Assembly: GCA_018713145.1 (NCBI GenBank)
Contig: DVFP01000005.1
Location: forward strand, 1-64,000
Source: Candidatus Scybalocola faecavium
GTDB taxonomy: Bacteria > Bacillota > Clostridia > Lachnospirales > Lachnospiraceae
Direction of reading: 5' to 3'
Length of the DNA: 64,000 nucleotides
Notes under the pieces: model-generated
Database searches by the model: none
Seen by the model: only the letters and a program-made list of their open reading frames with translations
What the model was told of the DNA's origin: nothing
Made by a program: the position numbers and the translations under genes
Part shown: in pieces, positions 46,280-55,873 of the stretch
Layout of the letters: every line of letters begins with the position of its first letter
How positions within the stretch are numbered: position 1 is the stretch's first letter

Positions 46280-46326
46280 AAAATGCACTGTCTAAAGACT
46301 TTCCGAACCTGGACAGTGCATTTTTT
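46280..46326 (+). terminator. terminator of glgB
   Basis: AAATGCACTGTC pairs with GACAGTGCATTT, followed by TTTTTT. A GC-rich hairpin (46253-46278, GGCGGCC / GGCCGCC) lies just upstream. Confidence 0.85.
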
Positions 46327-46355
46327 ATGGATGATCCCTGACAAGGAGGATGCCT

Positions 46356-47273
46356 ATGAATTTTTGGATAATGTGCAGCAGCCAGCTGGAAACCGGACTT
46401 GAGCAGCTCAACCAGGCGGGAGAGGTGATCCAGGAGACCGGTGTATCTGCTTCTACGATTTCAGTGTGGCTGGAACAGCTGGGCAATTTAGCCGTGGCCG
46501 CTGCTTTGACGCTTTTAAGAGCCGTTATCGTAGCCGTTATTGGCTGGTACCTGATAAAATTTCTTTGCCGATGGATTCATAAATTACTGGTTAAGTCTAA
46601 CCTGGATGACGGTATATCCGGATTTTTATCCTCAGTGATCAAGGCTATACTTACCTGTCTTTTAGTCGTTATCGTTATTGGTATCCTGGGGATTCCCATG
46701 TCGTCCGTTGTGGCATTAGTAGGCTCAGCCGGCCTTGCCATTGGCCTTGCCCTGCAGGGCTGCCTGACTAATTTTTCCGGAGGCGTGCTCATACTTATTG
46801 TAAAGCCTTTTAAGGTAGGTGATTATATTATTGACGGCAGCGGAAATGAAGGTACAGTGACTGCCATTGATATTATTTATACAAAACTTTTAACATCTGA
46901 TAACCGGTCCGTGACCATTCCTAACGGAACATTGGCCAACTCTACCATCATAAATACAACAAGAGAGCTGTTCCGCCGTGTTGATTTTAATGTATCGATC
47001 AGCTATGATGAAGATATTGACCGGGTTAAGTCTGTCCTTCTGGAAACTGCCCACACAAGCGGTTTTGCCTTGGAAGATAAAGACTGTATCGCTTTTGTGG
47101 CAAGCTTTGACCCAAGCGCTGTTAAGATCACATTGAGATTTTGGGTAAAGTCAGAGGACTACTGGAATACAAAGTGGACCATGCAGGAGTTGATCAAAAA
47201 GCGCTTTGATGAAAATAAGATTTCCATTCCTTATGATCAGCTGGATATTCATGTCGTCGATAAATCCGCATGA
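46356..47273 (+). CDS. small-conductance mechanosensitive channel (MscS family)
   Basis: The 305-residue membrane protein has three or more membrane segments; the pore helix GSAGLAIGLALQGCLTNFSG is the MscS TM3 signature, followed by the beta domain (VKPFKVGDYII, IPNGTLANSTIIN). It relieves hypo-osmotic stress by releasing solutes. The ATG at 46356 is six bases after AAGGAGG, whereas an in-frame ATG at 46350 is too close. It follows a terminator and is probably a separate unit. Confidence 0.94.
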   Translation: MNFWIMCSSQLETGLEQLNQAGEVIQETGVSASTISVWLEQLGNLAVAAALTLLRAVIVAVIGWYLIKFLCRWIHKLLVKSNLDDGISGFLSSVIKAILTCLLVVIVIGILGIPMSSVVALVGSAGLAIGLALQGCLTNFSGGVLILIVKPFKVGDYIIDGSGNEGTVTAIDIIYTKLLTSDNRSVTIPNGTLANSTIINTTRELFRRVDFNVSISYDEDIDRVKSVLLETAHTSGFALEDKDCIAFVASFDPSAVKITLRFWVKSEDYWNTKWTMQELIKKRFDENKISIPYDQLDIHVVDKSA

Positions 47274-47496
47274 AGGCCGGCTGTCCCAAACGGAGTGGTA
47301 TTCTTTTGGCTTGGACGGAGATCAAGATGTGAGACTGACACAGCATTGTCGGCAAAGACCTTCATAGTAAGCCTACTCATATTTATGGTACTACTCAATT
47401 TAGAAGTAACTAATTCACTTGTTTATAGTGCATGTTTTCAGATAAAATGTTGTACAATCAATTCATAGATAGCATGGGAAAGGAGCAGGGCCAGAT

Positions 47497-47808
47497 ATGG
47501 ATTTGGTAGAACGTATTATTGAACTGAGAAAAGAGAGGCAGTGGAGTGAATACCATCTGGCCAAGGAAGCCGGAATTTCTCAGTCAACGTTATCGAACCT
47601 GATTAATCGTGGTAATAACCCTTCCGTTTATACGCTGGAAAAAATTGCTCATGCATTTGGACTGACGCTATCACAGTTTTTTAACACGGATGACGAAGAA
47701 ATGTATGTTACCGGCGAGCAGAAAGAGCTTCTGCAATACTGGAACTGTATGGACAAGCTCCAGAGAGCAAAGACACTCAGCTATATCAAGGGATTGTTGA
47801 ATGTTTAA
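47497..47808 (+). CDS. XRE-family transcriptional regulator
   Basis: The 103-residue protein has a Cro/C1 helix-turn-helix (residues 5-62, LVERIIELRKERQWSEYHLAKEAGISQSTLSN) and a short C-terminal helical region. Small single-domain regulators of this type are common and chromosomal as well as mobile. AAAGGAG precedes the start, and an upstream TTGTTT (47420s) with TAAAAT could be its promoter. The 223 bases before it show no gene. A strong terminator follows. Confidence 0.9.
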   Translation: MDLVERIIELRKERQWSEYHLAKEAGISQSTLSNLINRGNNPSVYTLEKIAHAFGLTLSQFFNTDDEEMYVTGEQKELLQYWNCMDKLQRAKTLSYIKGLLNV

Positions 47809-47822
47809 GACCCAGGATCAAG

Positions 47823-47859
47823 AAAGCAGCACACAAAGATCAAGTGTGCTGCTTTTTTT
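47823..47859 (+). terminator. terminator after the XRE regulator
   Basis: A 9-bp stem GCAGCACAC / GTGTGCTGC is followed by seven T. Confidence 0.9.
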
Positions 47860-47923
47860 ATCATATGCTTTTGCCTGGGCCGGATGCGTGCCGTTGGCGC
47901 AGCTGGCTGCTGACTGATTAAAT

Positions 47924-47996
47924 AAGTCGGAAAATACATATGAGAAGTCGGTTTTTAAAATAGAAAAATCCGCCTGGGGATGCTAAGTTGTATATA
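47924..47996 (+). promoter_or_regulatory. GTCGG direct repeats and promoter of the first rhamnoside operon
   Basis: AAGTCGG occurs at 47924-47930 and again at 47945-47951, exactly 21 bases apart. The second copy runs into TTTTTAAAAT, and TAAGTT plus a TATATA -10 lies at 47984-47996. The -35 region is poor, as expected for an activator-dependent promoter. The same arrangement is found at 55736-55800. Confidence 0.6.
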
Positions 47997-48062
47997 TATA
48001 AAGTAAATTACAGGCACTTATTTATGCAAAATATATAAAAAGAATATTAGGGGGATAAAATT

Positions 48063-50021
48063 ATGGCAAAATGGATCTGGAGATTTGGAGAATTTGAGAT
48101 TTATCACAACATGCTTGTCCATACACGGCGGCAGCAATACGGCTATCCGGAGCCGGTGGTGTGGAAGCTATATACACCTGAACCGGTGGTGGCCTTTCGA
48201 AAACAGGTGGCTACCCAAGGCGGTACATTTCATATCCATGCCTGCGGTGATCCGTCTGTCATTATTATTAAAGAGGACGGGACAGAAGTTAAGTATGGCG
48301 GTGAAAAAGAAATTTCCCTGGATCCCGGCAAAGCATTGGTTACTATCCGGGTGGGAAATACGAAAACTTTTCCGGCACTTTATGTAGACGGAATCATTGA
48401 GACCGATGAAACCTGGATGACTGATGATATGACTCAGGACTGGAAAATAGCAGGAACCTGGGACATTTTTGACGCTCCGGAAAAAACACCGGAAATCTTT
48501 CCATTTGCATACGACACGTTAAAAGAGGGTATAAAAGAGTTTGTTAACGGGGGCGTACTTTTTGATTTTGGAAGAGAAACCTTTGCACGGATAAAGATTA
48601 CCGGGCTGACTCGGGAAAAGGTAGTGGTGCGTTTTGGTGAATCCAGAGAGGAGACGTTTGATCCGGTTTGGTGTGTGATCCGTTTTGAGGATACGCCTGT
48701 CTGCGGAAAACTGTCCTATGAGCCGTATGCCTTCCGGTACATTTACGTCAGCGACCCGGGGGCTCATATTGAAGCAGAGTATGAGTACCTGCCTGTACAG
48801 GCAAAAGGTTCTTTTAAATGCAGTGATCCTGTCATCAATCAGGTGTGGGATACGGCTGCTTATACCTTCCATTTAAACTGCCGGGAATTTTTCCTGGACG
48901 GCATTAAGCGGGACCGGTGGGTCTGGTCTGCCGATGCTTATCAAAGTCTTTTTGTCAACCGGTATTTATTTATGGATCCGGAAATTGAAAAGCGGACATT
49001 GATCGCGCTGGGAGGAAAACGCCCTTTTAAGGCCCATATTAATACGATCATGGATTATACTTTTTTCTGGATCATCAGTTTGTATGAATATTATAAAACC
49101 TATGGTGATAAAAAATTCCTGGAACAGATCACCCCGCAAATGGACGAGGTAATGGAATTTTGTCTGAACCGCACGGACGGGGACGGCTTTATCCGCGGCC
49201 GGGAAGGCGACTGGATCTTTATTGACTGGGCGCCTATGGATAAAACCGGCGCTTTATGCGGGGAACAGATTTTGTACGCCAAAGCTATGGAGTGTTATGC
49301 TGCCATCTGCCATGTGACCGGCAGAGATGACCGAAGTTTAGGCGACCGGGCAGAAAAACTTCAAAAGGCTGTTTTTGAAAAATTCTATGATCCTCAGCTT
49401 AAAGTATTTATTGACAGCTATGAGTCCGGAAAGAAAAATATTACCCGGCAGACTAACATTTTGGCCTATTTGTTCCTGCCATGTACACAAGAACAGAAGA
49501 AGGATATTTACCAGCGGGTGGTTTTAAATCCTAAGGTGCGCCAAATTACTACGCCTTATTTCAAGTTTTATGAAAATCAGGTCCACTGTCAGGCCGGACA
49601 GTCGGGAATCCTGGAGGAATCTATTAAAAACTATTATGACAGTATGCTGAAGACCGGGGCCACCACCCTTTATGAGGAATATGATCCGGAGATGACCGGG
49701 GTACAGCATTATGCCATGTATGGGCATCCTTTTGAAAAATCTCTGTGTCATGCCTGGAGCGCCAGCCCGATTTATTTATTAGGCTGCTATCGCCTTGGCG
49801 TACAGAATACGGGGATTGCCTATGACACGTTCCAGGTCCGGCCAATGCTTGGACAGCTTAAATCATTTTCCGGCGCTGTACCTGTTCCCGGAGGTGTTGT
49901 AAAGGTATCGGCAGATGAGCATCAGGTATGGGTGTGCTCAGATATTCCCGGCGGAACTTTATATGTAGACGGACAGTCCTATCCTTTGGAAGCCGGCGTG
50001 CCGAAAACGATTTCAAGATAA
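48063..50021 (+). CDS. alpha-L-rhamnosidase-like glycoside hydrolase (GH78 type), first copy
   Basis: The 652-residue protein has beta-sandwich N-terminal domains (FDFGRETFARIKITGL is characteristic) and an (alpha/alpha)6 barrel introduced by NCREFFLDGIKRDRWVWSAD, the counterpart of the DCPQRER-GW motif in typical GH78 enzymes, but with a different central sequence. It has no signal peptide and should act in the cytoplasm on imported rhamnosyl oligosaccharides. GGGGG precedes the start. First gene of an operon with an acetylesterase, a GH35-like enzyme and the YesM/YesN pair. The substrate may differ from rhamnosides, given the divergent motif. Confidence 0.82.
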   Translation: MAKWIWRFGEFEIYHNMLVHTRRQQYGYPEPVVWKLYTPEPVVAFRKQVATQGGTFHIHACGDPSVIIIKEDGTEVKYGGEKEISLDPGKALVTIRVGNTKTFPALYVDGIIETDETWMTDDMTQDWKIAGTWDIFDAPEKTPEIFPFAYDTLKEGIKEFVNGGVLFDFGRETFARIKITGLTREKVVVRFGESREETFDPVWCVIRFEDTPVCGKLSYEPYAFRYIYVSDPGAHIEAEYEYLPVQAKGSFKCSDPVINQVWDTAAYTFHLNCREFFLDGIKRDRWVWSADAYQSLFVNRYLFMDPEIEKRTLIALGGKRPFKAHINTIMDYTFFWIISLYEYYKTYGDKKFLEQITPQMDEVMEFCLNRTDGDGFIRGREGDWIFIDWAPMDKTGALCGEQILYAKAMECYAAICHVTGRDDRSLGDRAEKLQKAVFEKFYDPQLKVFIDSYESGKKNITRQTNILAYLFLPCTQEQKKDIYQRVVLNPKVRQITTPYFKFYENQVHCQAGQSGILEESIKNYYDSMLKTGATTLYEEYDPEMTGVQHYAMYGHPFEKSLCHAWSASPIYLLGCYRLGVQNTGIAYDTFQVRPMLGQLKSFSGAVPVPGGVVKVSADEHQVWVCSDIPGGTLYVDGQSYPLEAGVPKTISR

Positions 50022-50039
50022 AACAGGAGGAGGATGTAC

Positions 50040-51656
50040 ATGCTTAAAGCTGCAGAAATTTTTCAAAATAATATGGTTATACAGCGGGATAAACCTGTAA
50101 TTTTGTGGGGACAGGCGTCTCCGGAAGCCAAAGTATGTGCCCGGATCCAGGAAAAAAGCGGGGAAACAAACGCCGGATCCGATGGATACTGGAAGCTTTC
50201 GCTGCCATCCTTAAAAGCTTCCAGGCAGGAAACACTGGTCATAAGCTCCGGTGAGGAAGTTCTTGCTTTTGAAAATATCGCTGTGGGAGAGGTGTGGGTT
50301 GCCGGCGGCCAGTCCAACATGGAGTTTCACATGCGGTATGAAAAGCACAGAAAGGAAGAATTTGCCCTGCCGCCTAATCCAAACCTGCGTTTTTTTGATG
50401 TGCCTGAGGTAAGTTATGACGGTCAAAAAGATGATTTTGACTACAGCCCTATGGGTGTATGGCGCATGGCTGGTGAAAAAGACGGAGAATATCTTTCTCT
50501 GGAATATTTTTCAGCCGTAGGTTATTACTTCCAAAAGGAGCTGGAGCAGGACCTTCATGTGCCTGTAGGCATTATCGGATGTAACTGGGGCGGTACCCCA
50601 TCCTGTGCCTGGATCAGCAGGGAGACCGTTGAAAAAGCAGGCAATCCATGGATCCAGGATTATAAGGACCAGACCCGGGATATAGACATGGATCATTACT
50701 GGAAAATGCAGCGGTCAAATCCAATGAATGGCAGAGGCACCCCTTTTTCAGATCCATTTGGAGAGTTTGTTCTTGCCGGGACCCCTTCCCCGGAAGAGGT
50801 GAACGAAAAAATGGGCTTTGGCAGCCAAGAGGTTCCGGAATATTTCACAATGATCCACAGTGAAAGTATGCCGGGGGCTTTGTACGAGCATATGGTAAAA
50901 ACGATCGCGCCGTTTGACATCCGGGGCGTTTTGTGGTATCAGGGAGAAAGCGATGATGTGCCGGGCCGTCAGACCTTATATAAGGATATGCTTTTAGGCC
51001 TGATGAAGGACTGGAGAGGACTGTGGGGAGAGGAATCCCTGCCGTTTCTTATTGTCCAGCTTCCCGGTTGGGATCATTGGCTGGATTTAGTTAATCATGA
51101 TTATGCCGCAATACGCCGATGTCAGCAGCAGGCTGTAGACGCATCCCCAAATTCATGGCTGTGCTCTATATCTGATGCGGGGCAGAAGGATGACATTCAC
51201 CCAAAGGACAAAAAAACCGTGGGACATCGGCTTGCTCTTTTAGCTCGTGGACATGTTTACGGGGAAGCGATCCTTTGCGATGCCCCATAGGGTATCAGCG
51301 CCTCCCTTACAAATACCAGGAACATAGAAATCACCTTTGAAAATGCAGGCAATGGGTTAAATATCCAGACAGACCCTGAAGGCCAGAAGGAGCTTCCCAA
51401 AGCATCTGACGCCGCGAAAGCTGGGAAAACCATAGAGTCTTCTGGGAAAATTGAAGGCCTGGAAGTTATGGCCGACGGCGTCCCGACAGAATTTGACGCA
51501 AAAGTAATGAAGGATAAAGTAGTTCTTGTATTAAAGACGCCGGTAAAAGAGCAGGCGGTCATCCGCTTTGCCCAGGGGAAATGGTATAAGGTGAATTTAT
51601 ATAATTCGGCCCATATTCCGGCAGTGCCATTTGAATTTACTATTCACTGCGTATAA
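50040..51656 (+). pseudogene. sialate-O-acetylesterase-family protein, interrupted by an amber codon
   Basis: The reading frame from ATG 50040 (after AGGAGGAGG) encodes a carbohydrate acetylesterase: catalytic Ser in VAGGQSNMEF, IIGCNWGGTPSCAWI, IRGVLWYQGESD and the Asp-His pair in DDIHPKDKKTVG. A TAG at 51288-51290 ends it after CDAP, but the same frame continues without a break through GISASLTNTRNIEITFENAG to a TAA at 51656. The full length would be 538 residues. The truncated 416-residue product keeps all catalytic residues and loses only the C-terminal beta domain, so it could still work. It presumably removes acetyl groups from pectin-like oligosaccharides. Confidence 0.85.
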
Positions 51657-51682
51657 AAAGAGGAGAGCAGGAGAAGAGAACA

Positions 51683-53094
51683 ATGAAACCAATTCCTTAC
51701 TTGAAAAAGCAAAATCATCGAGTTACATTAATGGTGGATGATAAGCCCTTTCTCATTCTTGGGGGAGAATTTCACAATTCCAGCGGGAGCGACCTGAAAT
51801 ATATGGAAGAGCATGTGTGGCCGGGACTTGAGCGCCTTGGGGGAAACTGTTATCTGACGCCGGTTTACTGGGAATGTATGGAGCATCCGCTTACATTCCC
51901 CGATGGATGAAAACAGATCCGACGTACCTTTATATGGCAGGCCGAGACGGACAGCTTTTAGAATCTGTGTCTCCATTTTGCCATGAGGCTGTTGAGCGGG
52001 ATAAAAACGCTTTCTGTGCTTTAATGGACCATTTAAAAGCTGTGGATGAGAACCGGACGGTGATCATGATCCAGGTGGAAAATGAAACCGGAGTGTGGAA
52101 TCAGCCGCGGGATTTCTCTCCTAAGGCATCGGAACTTTTTAACGAAAGTATTCCGGAGGAAATGGCCAGGCTTTATCATACGAAAGGCACATGGCCCCAG
52201 GCTTTTGGAAAAGATGCCTGCGATTATTTTATGGCATGGGGCTTTTCAAAGGCTGTAGGGGAGATCGCAGCCGCAGGAAGAGCCATTTATGATCTGCCTA
52301 TGTTTATGAACAGCGTGGCCGTGGGACTTCCTTTAAAGGCAGGAGATGTGCCCAGCGGCGGTCCTCTTCCAAGAGTTCACAGGATCTGGCGTGCCTTTGC
52401 CCCGGCCATTGACCTGTACGGGCCGGATATTTATTCTCCCTTTTACCGGGCCGTCAGCTCTGAATTTGCCGCGGCAAATGCGCTAATGGTACCGGAACTG
52501 AGCCAGGATAAAAACGCGGCATCTAAAGCCTTATTTACTGTGGCTGCCTATAATACCATATGCTTTAGTCCCTTTGGCATTGACGGGTTTATGGCTCCTT
52601 TAAGTGAAAATGACCTGCTGGCCCAGACCAACTCAGATCAGGTAGCTTTTGATCCTCAGTGGGGAGACGCCCTGGCCTATGCCTACAAGATCCTTCACCT
52701 GCTGTGGCCTCAGATCTGTCAGGCCCAGGAGGATGGCCGGATCTATCCCTTCCTGGAAGAGGGGAATCCTTTTGATGAATTTATCCTGGATGATTATATC
52801 ATAAAGGTTTCCTACGGGCCTAAAGGCGGCGTTAGGAAATCCGACAGACCAGCAGGCGGCGGCTTTATTCTCAGGCTGAATCCGGACAGCTTTCTGATCT
52901 GCGGGGTTTGTGCCCTGGTAGAATTTTTGCCGGCCTATGCCAGCCAGGGTCAGGTTTTTATCCTGGATAAGCGGGAGATAAAAGTTCATGACAAAACCCT
53001 CGTTCCGGGACGGATCCTAAATGGGGACGAGCGCAACTACACAGCTATAGGCTCATGGCCAACTTTACAGAAATTAACATTTTATCACAGATGA
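51683..53094 (+). pseudogene. GH35-like (DUF5597) glycoside hydrolase, disrupted by a deletion and frameshift
   Basis: The first 75 codons (MKPIPYLKKQNHRVTLMVDD, LILGGEFHNSSGSDLKYMEE, NCYLTPVYWECME) are the start of a TIM-barrel beta-galactosidase-like enzyme. Near 51878-51890 the frame shifts: the continuation YIPRWMKTDPTYLYMAGRDG, VIMIQVENETGVWN and the C-terminal domains is in another frame to 53094. By comparison with related enzymes about 40-50 residues between WECMEP and the IPGWMKTDP-like segment are missing, so this is a deletion. The 406-residue downstream frame has no ribosome binding site. Acid/base Glu (ENE) is retained. In an active locus this enzyme would trim galactosyl residues. 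Confidence 0.8.
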
Positions 53095-53122
53095 TCCATA
53101 TAGAGAGGCGGGAGGAGCAGAC

Positions 53123-54826
53123 ATGACATTGACAAGAAAAATTAAACGGAAACGGTCTATCGCATTTTTACTTGTGGTATGTGTGATCTGCACCCTCGTG
53201 CCTTTAAATATGTGGTTTATTTATTCTGCTTACCAAAGCCAGTCTGTGGTTTTGGATAATGCCTATAATTCCATAAAAAACATCAGCGCCATCCGTATGG
53301 ATGAGCTGGCCCAGCGGATCCGCAGTATTAATAATTATTGCTATGATCTTTACACCGACGGAGGAGCTGTTTTTGAAATTGAACAGCTGGAACGTCAGCC
53401 GGACTTTCGGTCAAGTGACCTGACGATCCTGATGACCTATTTTTCCAGAGAGGTGCGGGAGCATTTAAGCAACTATGAAGACGGGGATGTATTCTTTTTC
53501 TATTATCCCAAGTACGACACGGGCTTTATACGCACCCGGGGCAATATGGCGGATTTTACCAGCATCCTGACAGAATGGTTTTCAAAAGAGGAACATCTTT
53601 CTGGAACTGAGGAAAATTCATGGAAGATCCAGTCGATTGGAAACAGCTTTTGGATCATGCATGTGAATTACTGGCAGGGCATGTATTTTGGCGGATGCAT
53701 TTCCATGGATCAATTTCTAAACAACATAAAAAATGACATTGGCTACGGATCTACTGCTGTCAGTATGACGGCCCAGCCAAGATATAAAGAAGATGAGATC
53801 GGCGGCCTTTCTTTTCAGTGCAGCTATCACCCTTTGTATTTAAATATTACAGTGGATCAAAATGAAGTGCTGGCAGGCCTTCCTTTGATCCAAAGGTTCA
53901 GCATCGCCTTTTCTTTATGCGCACTGGTATGTATCCCATTGCTGATCCTGATCCTACATCTGTCTGTACTTAAGCCCCTGAAAAAAGTGGTCTATGCCCT
54001 GAACCGGCTGAAATCCCATCCGGATACCCGTATCCATGGCCATGCTTACACTGAGGAATTTAATGAGGTTTATAATTCCTTTAATAATATGGCCCAGGAA
54101 ATCGTGACCCTAAAGATCCATAATTATGAACAGACTTTAGAGCGGCAGAAACTGGAGCTGACGAATCTCCAGCTTCAGATGAACCCTCATTTCCTTATGA
54201 ATACTTTTAACCTGATCTTTAACCTGGCTCAAATGAAGGATTTTAAAAATATCCAGACCATGGTGCTGTACCTTTCCGATTATTTCCGGTATGCCAACGC
54301 TAAAAACCGTACTTCAACTACTGTAGGTGAAGAACTTGAACTGATCAAAAAATACCTGGAAGTGGCCTCTATACAATATATTAACTGCTTTGAAACCCGG
54401 ATTGAAGTGGATCCTGCGTTGTCAGAGTATGAAATCCCTCCGCTGCTTTTGCATAATTTCGTGGAGAATTTTATTAAATACGGCATTTCCCTGTCGAAAA
54501 CGGACCATTTAACCATCACCGGCCGTTTTGCTGATTCAAAGACCGTTGAATTTATCATTGATGATGACGGCCGGGGGATGCCTGTCGAAACGGCGGAAAA
54601 GATGAATCAGGGGATCTTTGAATTTAAGGATGGAAAGACCCACCTGGGGATAAAAAATAATATGCGACGTCTGGAATTTATTTATGGAAAAAGCGCATCC
54701 ATACATATACGTTCGGCTCCGGGCAAGGGCATGACCGTAACGATTCTGCTGCCGGTGAATGAAAAAGCAGCAGAAATCTGTGAAAATACAGACACTTCTG
54801 CTTCCGGATCATTGGAGGGAAAATAA
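53123..54826 (+). CDS. YesM-like sensor histidine kinase
   Basis: The 567-residue kinase has two membrane segments (about residues 14-33 and 255-280) flanking a large extracellular domain, a HAMP-like segment (RLKSHPDTRIHGHAYTEEF), then a His_kinase domain (QMNPHFLMNTFNLI, phospho-His in NPHF) and HATPase_c (LLLHNFVENFIKYG, IDDDGRGM). This LytS/YesM type senses carbohydrate or a binding protein complex. The response regulator gene starts directly after its stop. The GGGAGGAG site fixes the start. Confidence 0.94.
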   Translation: MTLTRKIKRKRSIAFLLVVCVICTLVPLNMWFIYSAYQSQSVVLDNAYNSIKNISAIRMDELAQRIRSINNYCYDLYTDGGAVFEIEQLERQPDFRSSDLTILMTYFSREVREHLSNYEDGDVFFFYYPKYDTGFIRTRGNMADFTSILTEWFSKEEHLSGTEENSWKIQSIGNSFWIMHVNYWQGMYFGGCISMDQFLNNIKNDIGYGSTAVSMTAQPRYKEDEIGGLSFQCSYHPLYLNITVDQNEVLAGLPLIQRFSIAFSLCALVCIPLLILILHLSVLKPLKKVVYALNRLKSHPDTRIHGHAYTEEFNEVYNSFNNMAQEIVTLKIHNYEQTLERQKLELTNLQLQMNPHFLMNTFNLIFNLAQMKDFKNIQTMVLYLSDYFRYANAKNRTSTTVGEELELIKKYLEVASIQYINCFETRIEVDPALSEYEIPPLLLHNFVENFIKYGISLSKTDHLTITGRFADSKTVEFIIDDDGRGMPVETAEKMNQGIFEFKDGKTHLGIKNNMRRLEFIYGKSASIHIRSAPGKGMTVTILLPVNEKAAEICENTDTSASGSLEGK

Positions 54827-55603
54827 ATGACATTATTAATTGTAAATGACCAGGTCATTGCTGTTCAGGGGATGCGCCAGGGAATCGACTGGCAGTCTCT
54901 TGGAATCGATGATGTAAAGGTGGCTTTTGAGGCTCAGTCTGCCCGGGAAATTATTTTAAATCATCCCATTGATATGATCCTGTGTGATATTGAAATGCCC
55001 GGGGAAAGCGGCATTGAACTGCTTACATGGATTCGGGAAAATCATTATACCATGGAATGTATCATTCTGACCTGTCATGCGGATTTTTCTTTTGCCCAAC
55101 AGGCAGTCCGTTTAAACTGCAGAGACTATATTCTTGTTCCTGCCAGCTTTGAGGTCATCGCTGAAAAGATCGCGGGAGCAGTGGCTGCCGTAAAGGAACG
55201 GCAGGAAACGCAGGAAAAGCTCCATTACGGAGAATTATGGATGTCAGAGCGGATCAAAGATAAACAGGAACCTCAATATAAAAAATCCGAAAAAGTTGTG
55301 GAGGACATTCGTCTGTATATCTGCGAGCATCTGGAGGATCCCAATCTGTCTGTAAATAAGCTGGCCAAGCAGTTTTTTCTGAACCCGGATTATCTGAACC
55401 GGATTTTTAAAAAGCATCAGGGGGTAAGTCTGCGTCAGTTTATAATGGATGAGCGTATGCACCTGGCGGCCCTGCTTTTAAAAGAAGAAAAATGGACTTT
55501 TGCCCAGGTGGCCCAAAGGGTAGGCTATGATAATTATCCTTCCTTCGGGGTGGCCTTTAAAAATTATTACGGCTATTCTCCCTCAGATTACATTTCCAAG
55601 TAA
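54827..55603 (+). CDS. YesN-like response regulator with AraC-type DNA-binding domain
   Basis: The 258-residue protein has a receiver domain (D in ILCDIEMPGESG) and a C-terminal AraC double helix-turn-helix (residues about 155-255: IRLYICEHLEDPNLSVNKLAKQFF, FAQVAQRVGYDNYPSFGVAFKNYYGYSPSDY). It is coupled to the kinase. Such regulators activate sugar import and degradation genes. The 21-bp-spaced GTCGG repeats upstream of both operons are the best candidate binding sites. Confidence 0.94.
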   Translation: MTLLIVNDQVIAVQGMRQGIDWQSLGIDDVKVAFEAQSAREIILNHPIDMILCDIEMPGESGIELLTWIRENHYTMECIILTCHADFSFAQQAVRLNCRDYILVPASFEVIAEKIAGAVAAVKERQETQEKLHYGELWMSERIKDKQEPQYKKSEKVVEDIRLYICEHLEDPNLSVNKLAKQFFLNPDYLNRIFKKHQGVSLRQFIMDERMHLAALLLKEEKWTFAQVAQRVGYDNYPSFGVAFKNYYGYSPSDYISK

Positions 55604-55625
55604 ATTTTGTTTGCCATAACATTTT

Positions 55626-55709
55626 GGCCGGGAAGTCCTGCTATCCGCGGGTCCCGGCCGGTTTTATGTATTTTTATGCGTCTCCGGTCCTGGCCGGAGA
55701 CTATTTTTT
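55626..55709 (+). terminator. tandem terminators after the YesN gene
   Basis: GGCCGGGA / TCCCGGCC (55626-55659, followed by GGTTTT) and TCTCCGG / CCGGAGA (55681-55700, followed by CTATTTTTT) are two hairpins in a row, separating the regulator operon from the transporter operon. Confidence 0.8.
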
Positions 55710-55735
55710 ACATGGTCAAATTTCCGACAAAAACA

Positions 55736-55800
55736 GGTCGGATTTTTAAAATGGTTGGTCGGATTATCGAATGGCTTTTATCTTTCGTAAGTTATATAAT
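55736..55800 (+). promoter_or_regulatory. GTCGG direct repeats and promoter of the ABC transporter operon
   Basis: GGTCGG occurs at 55736-55741 and 55757-55762, again exactly 21 bases apart; the first copy is followed by ATTTTTAAAAT. TAAGTT (55788-55793) leads into a TATAAT -10 (55795-55800), with a weak TGGCTT at -35 (55772-55777). Confidence 0.65.
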
Positions 55801-55873
55801 CAAAATCACTAAAGAATATGTGACATGTATCTGGTATATGTACAAAATCAATAAAAGAAAAGGGAGGATGTTT

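Noticed and set aside
47274..47496. Possible small gene or mobile-element trace before the XRE regulator
   Set aside because: No open frame with a ribosome binding site and no terminal repeats; only promoter-like sequence near the end.
2832..51290. Recoding of stop codons (TGA in the nuclease gene, TAG in the esterase gene)
   Set aside because: Two different stops in two unrelated genes, each next to other decay (deletions). No SECIS-like or pyrrolysine context was seen, and TGA and TAG end many normal genes here.
51874..53094. Separate 406-residue glycosidase gene starting at 51874
   Set aside because: No ribosome binding site, and the protein would start inside a TIM barrel; it is the downstream half of the deleted GH35-like gene.
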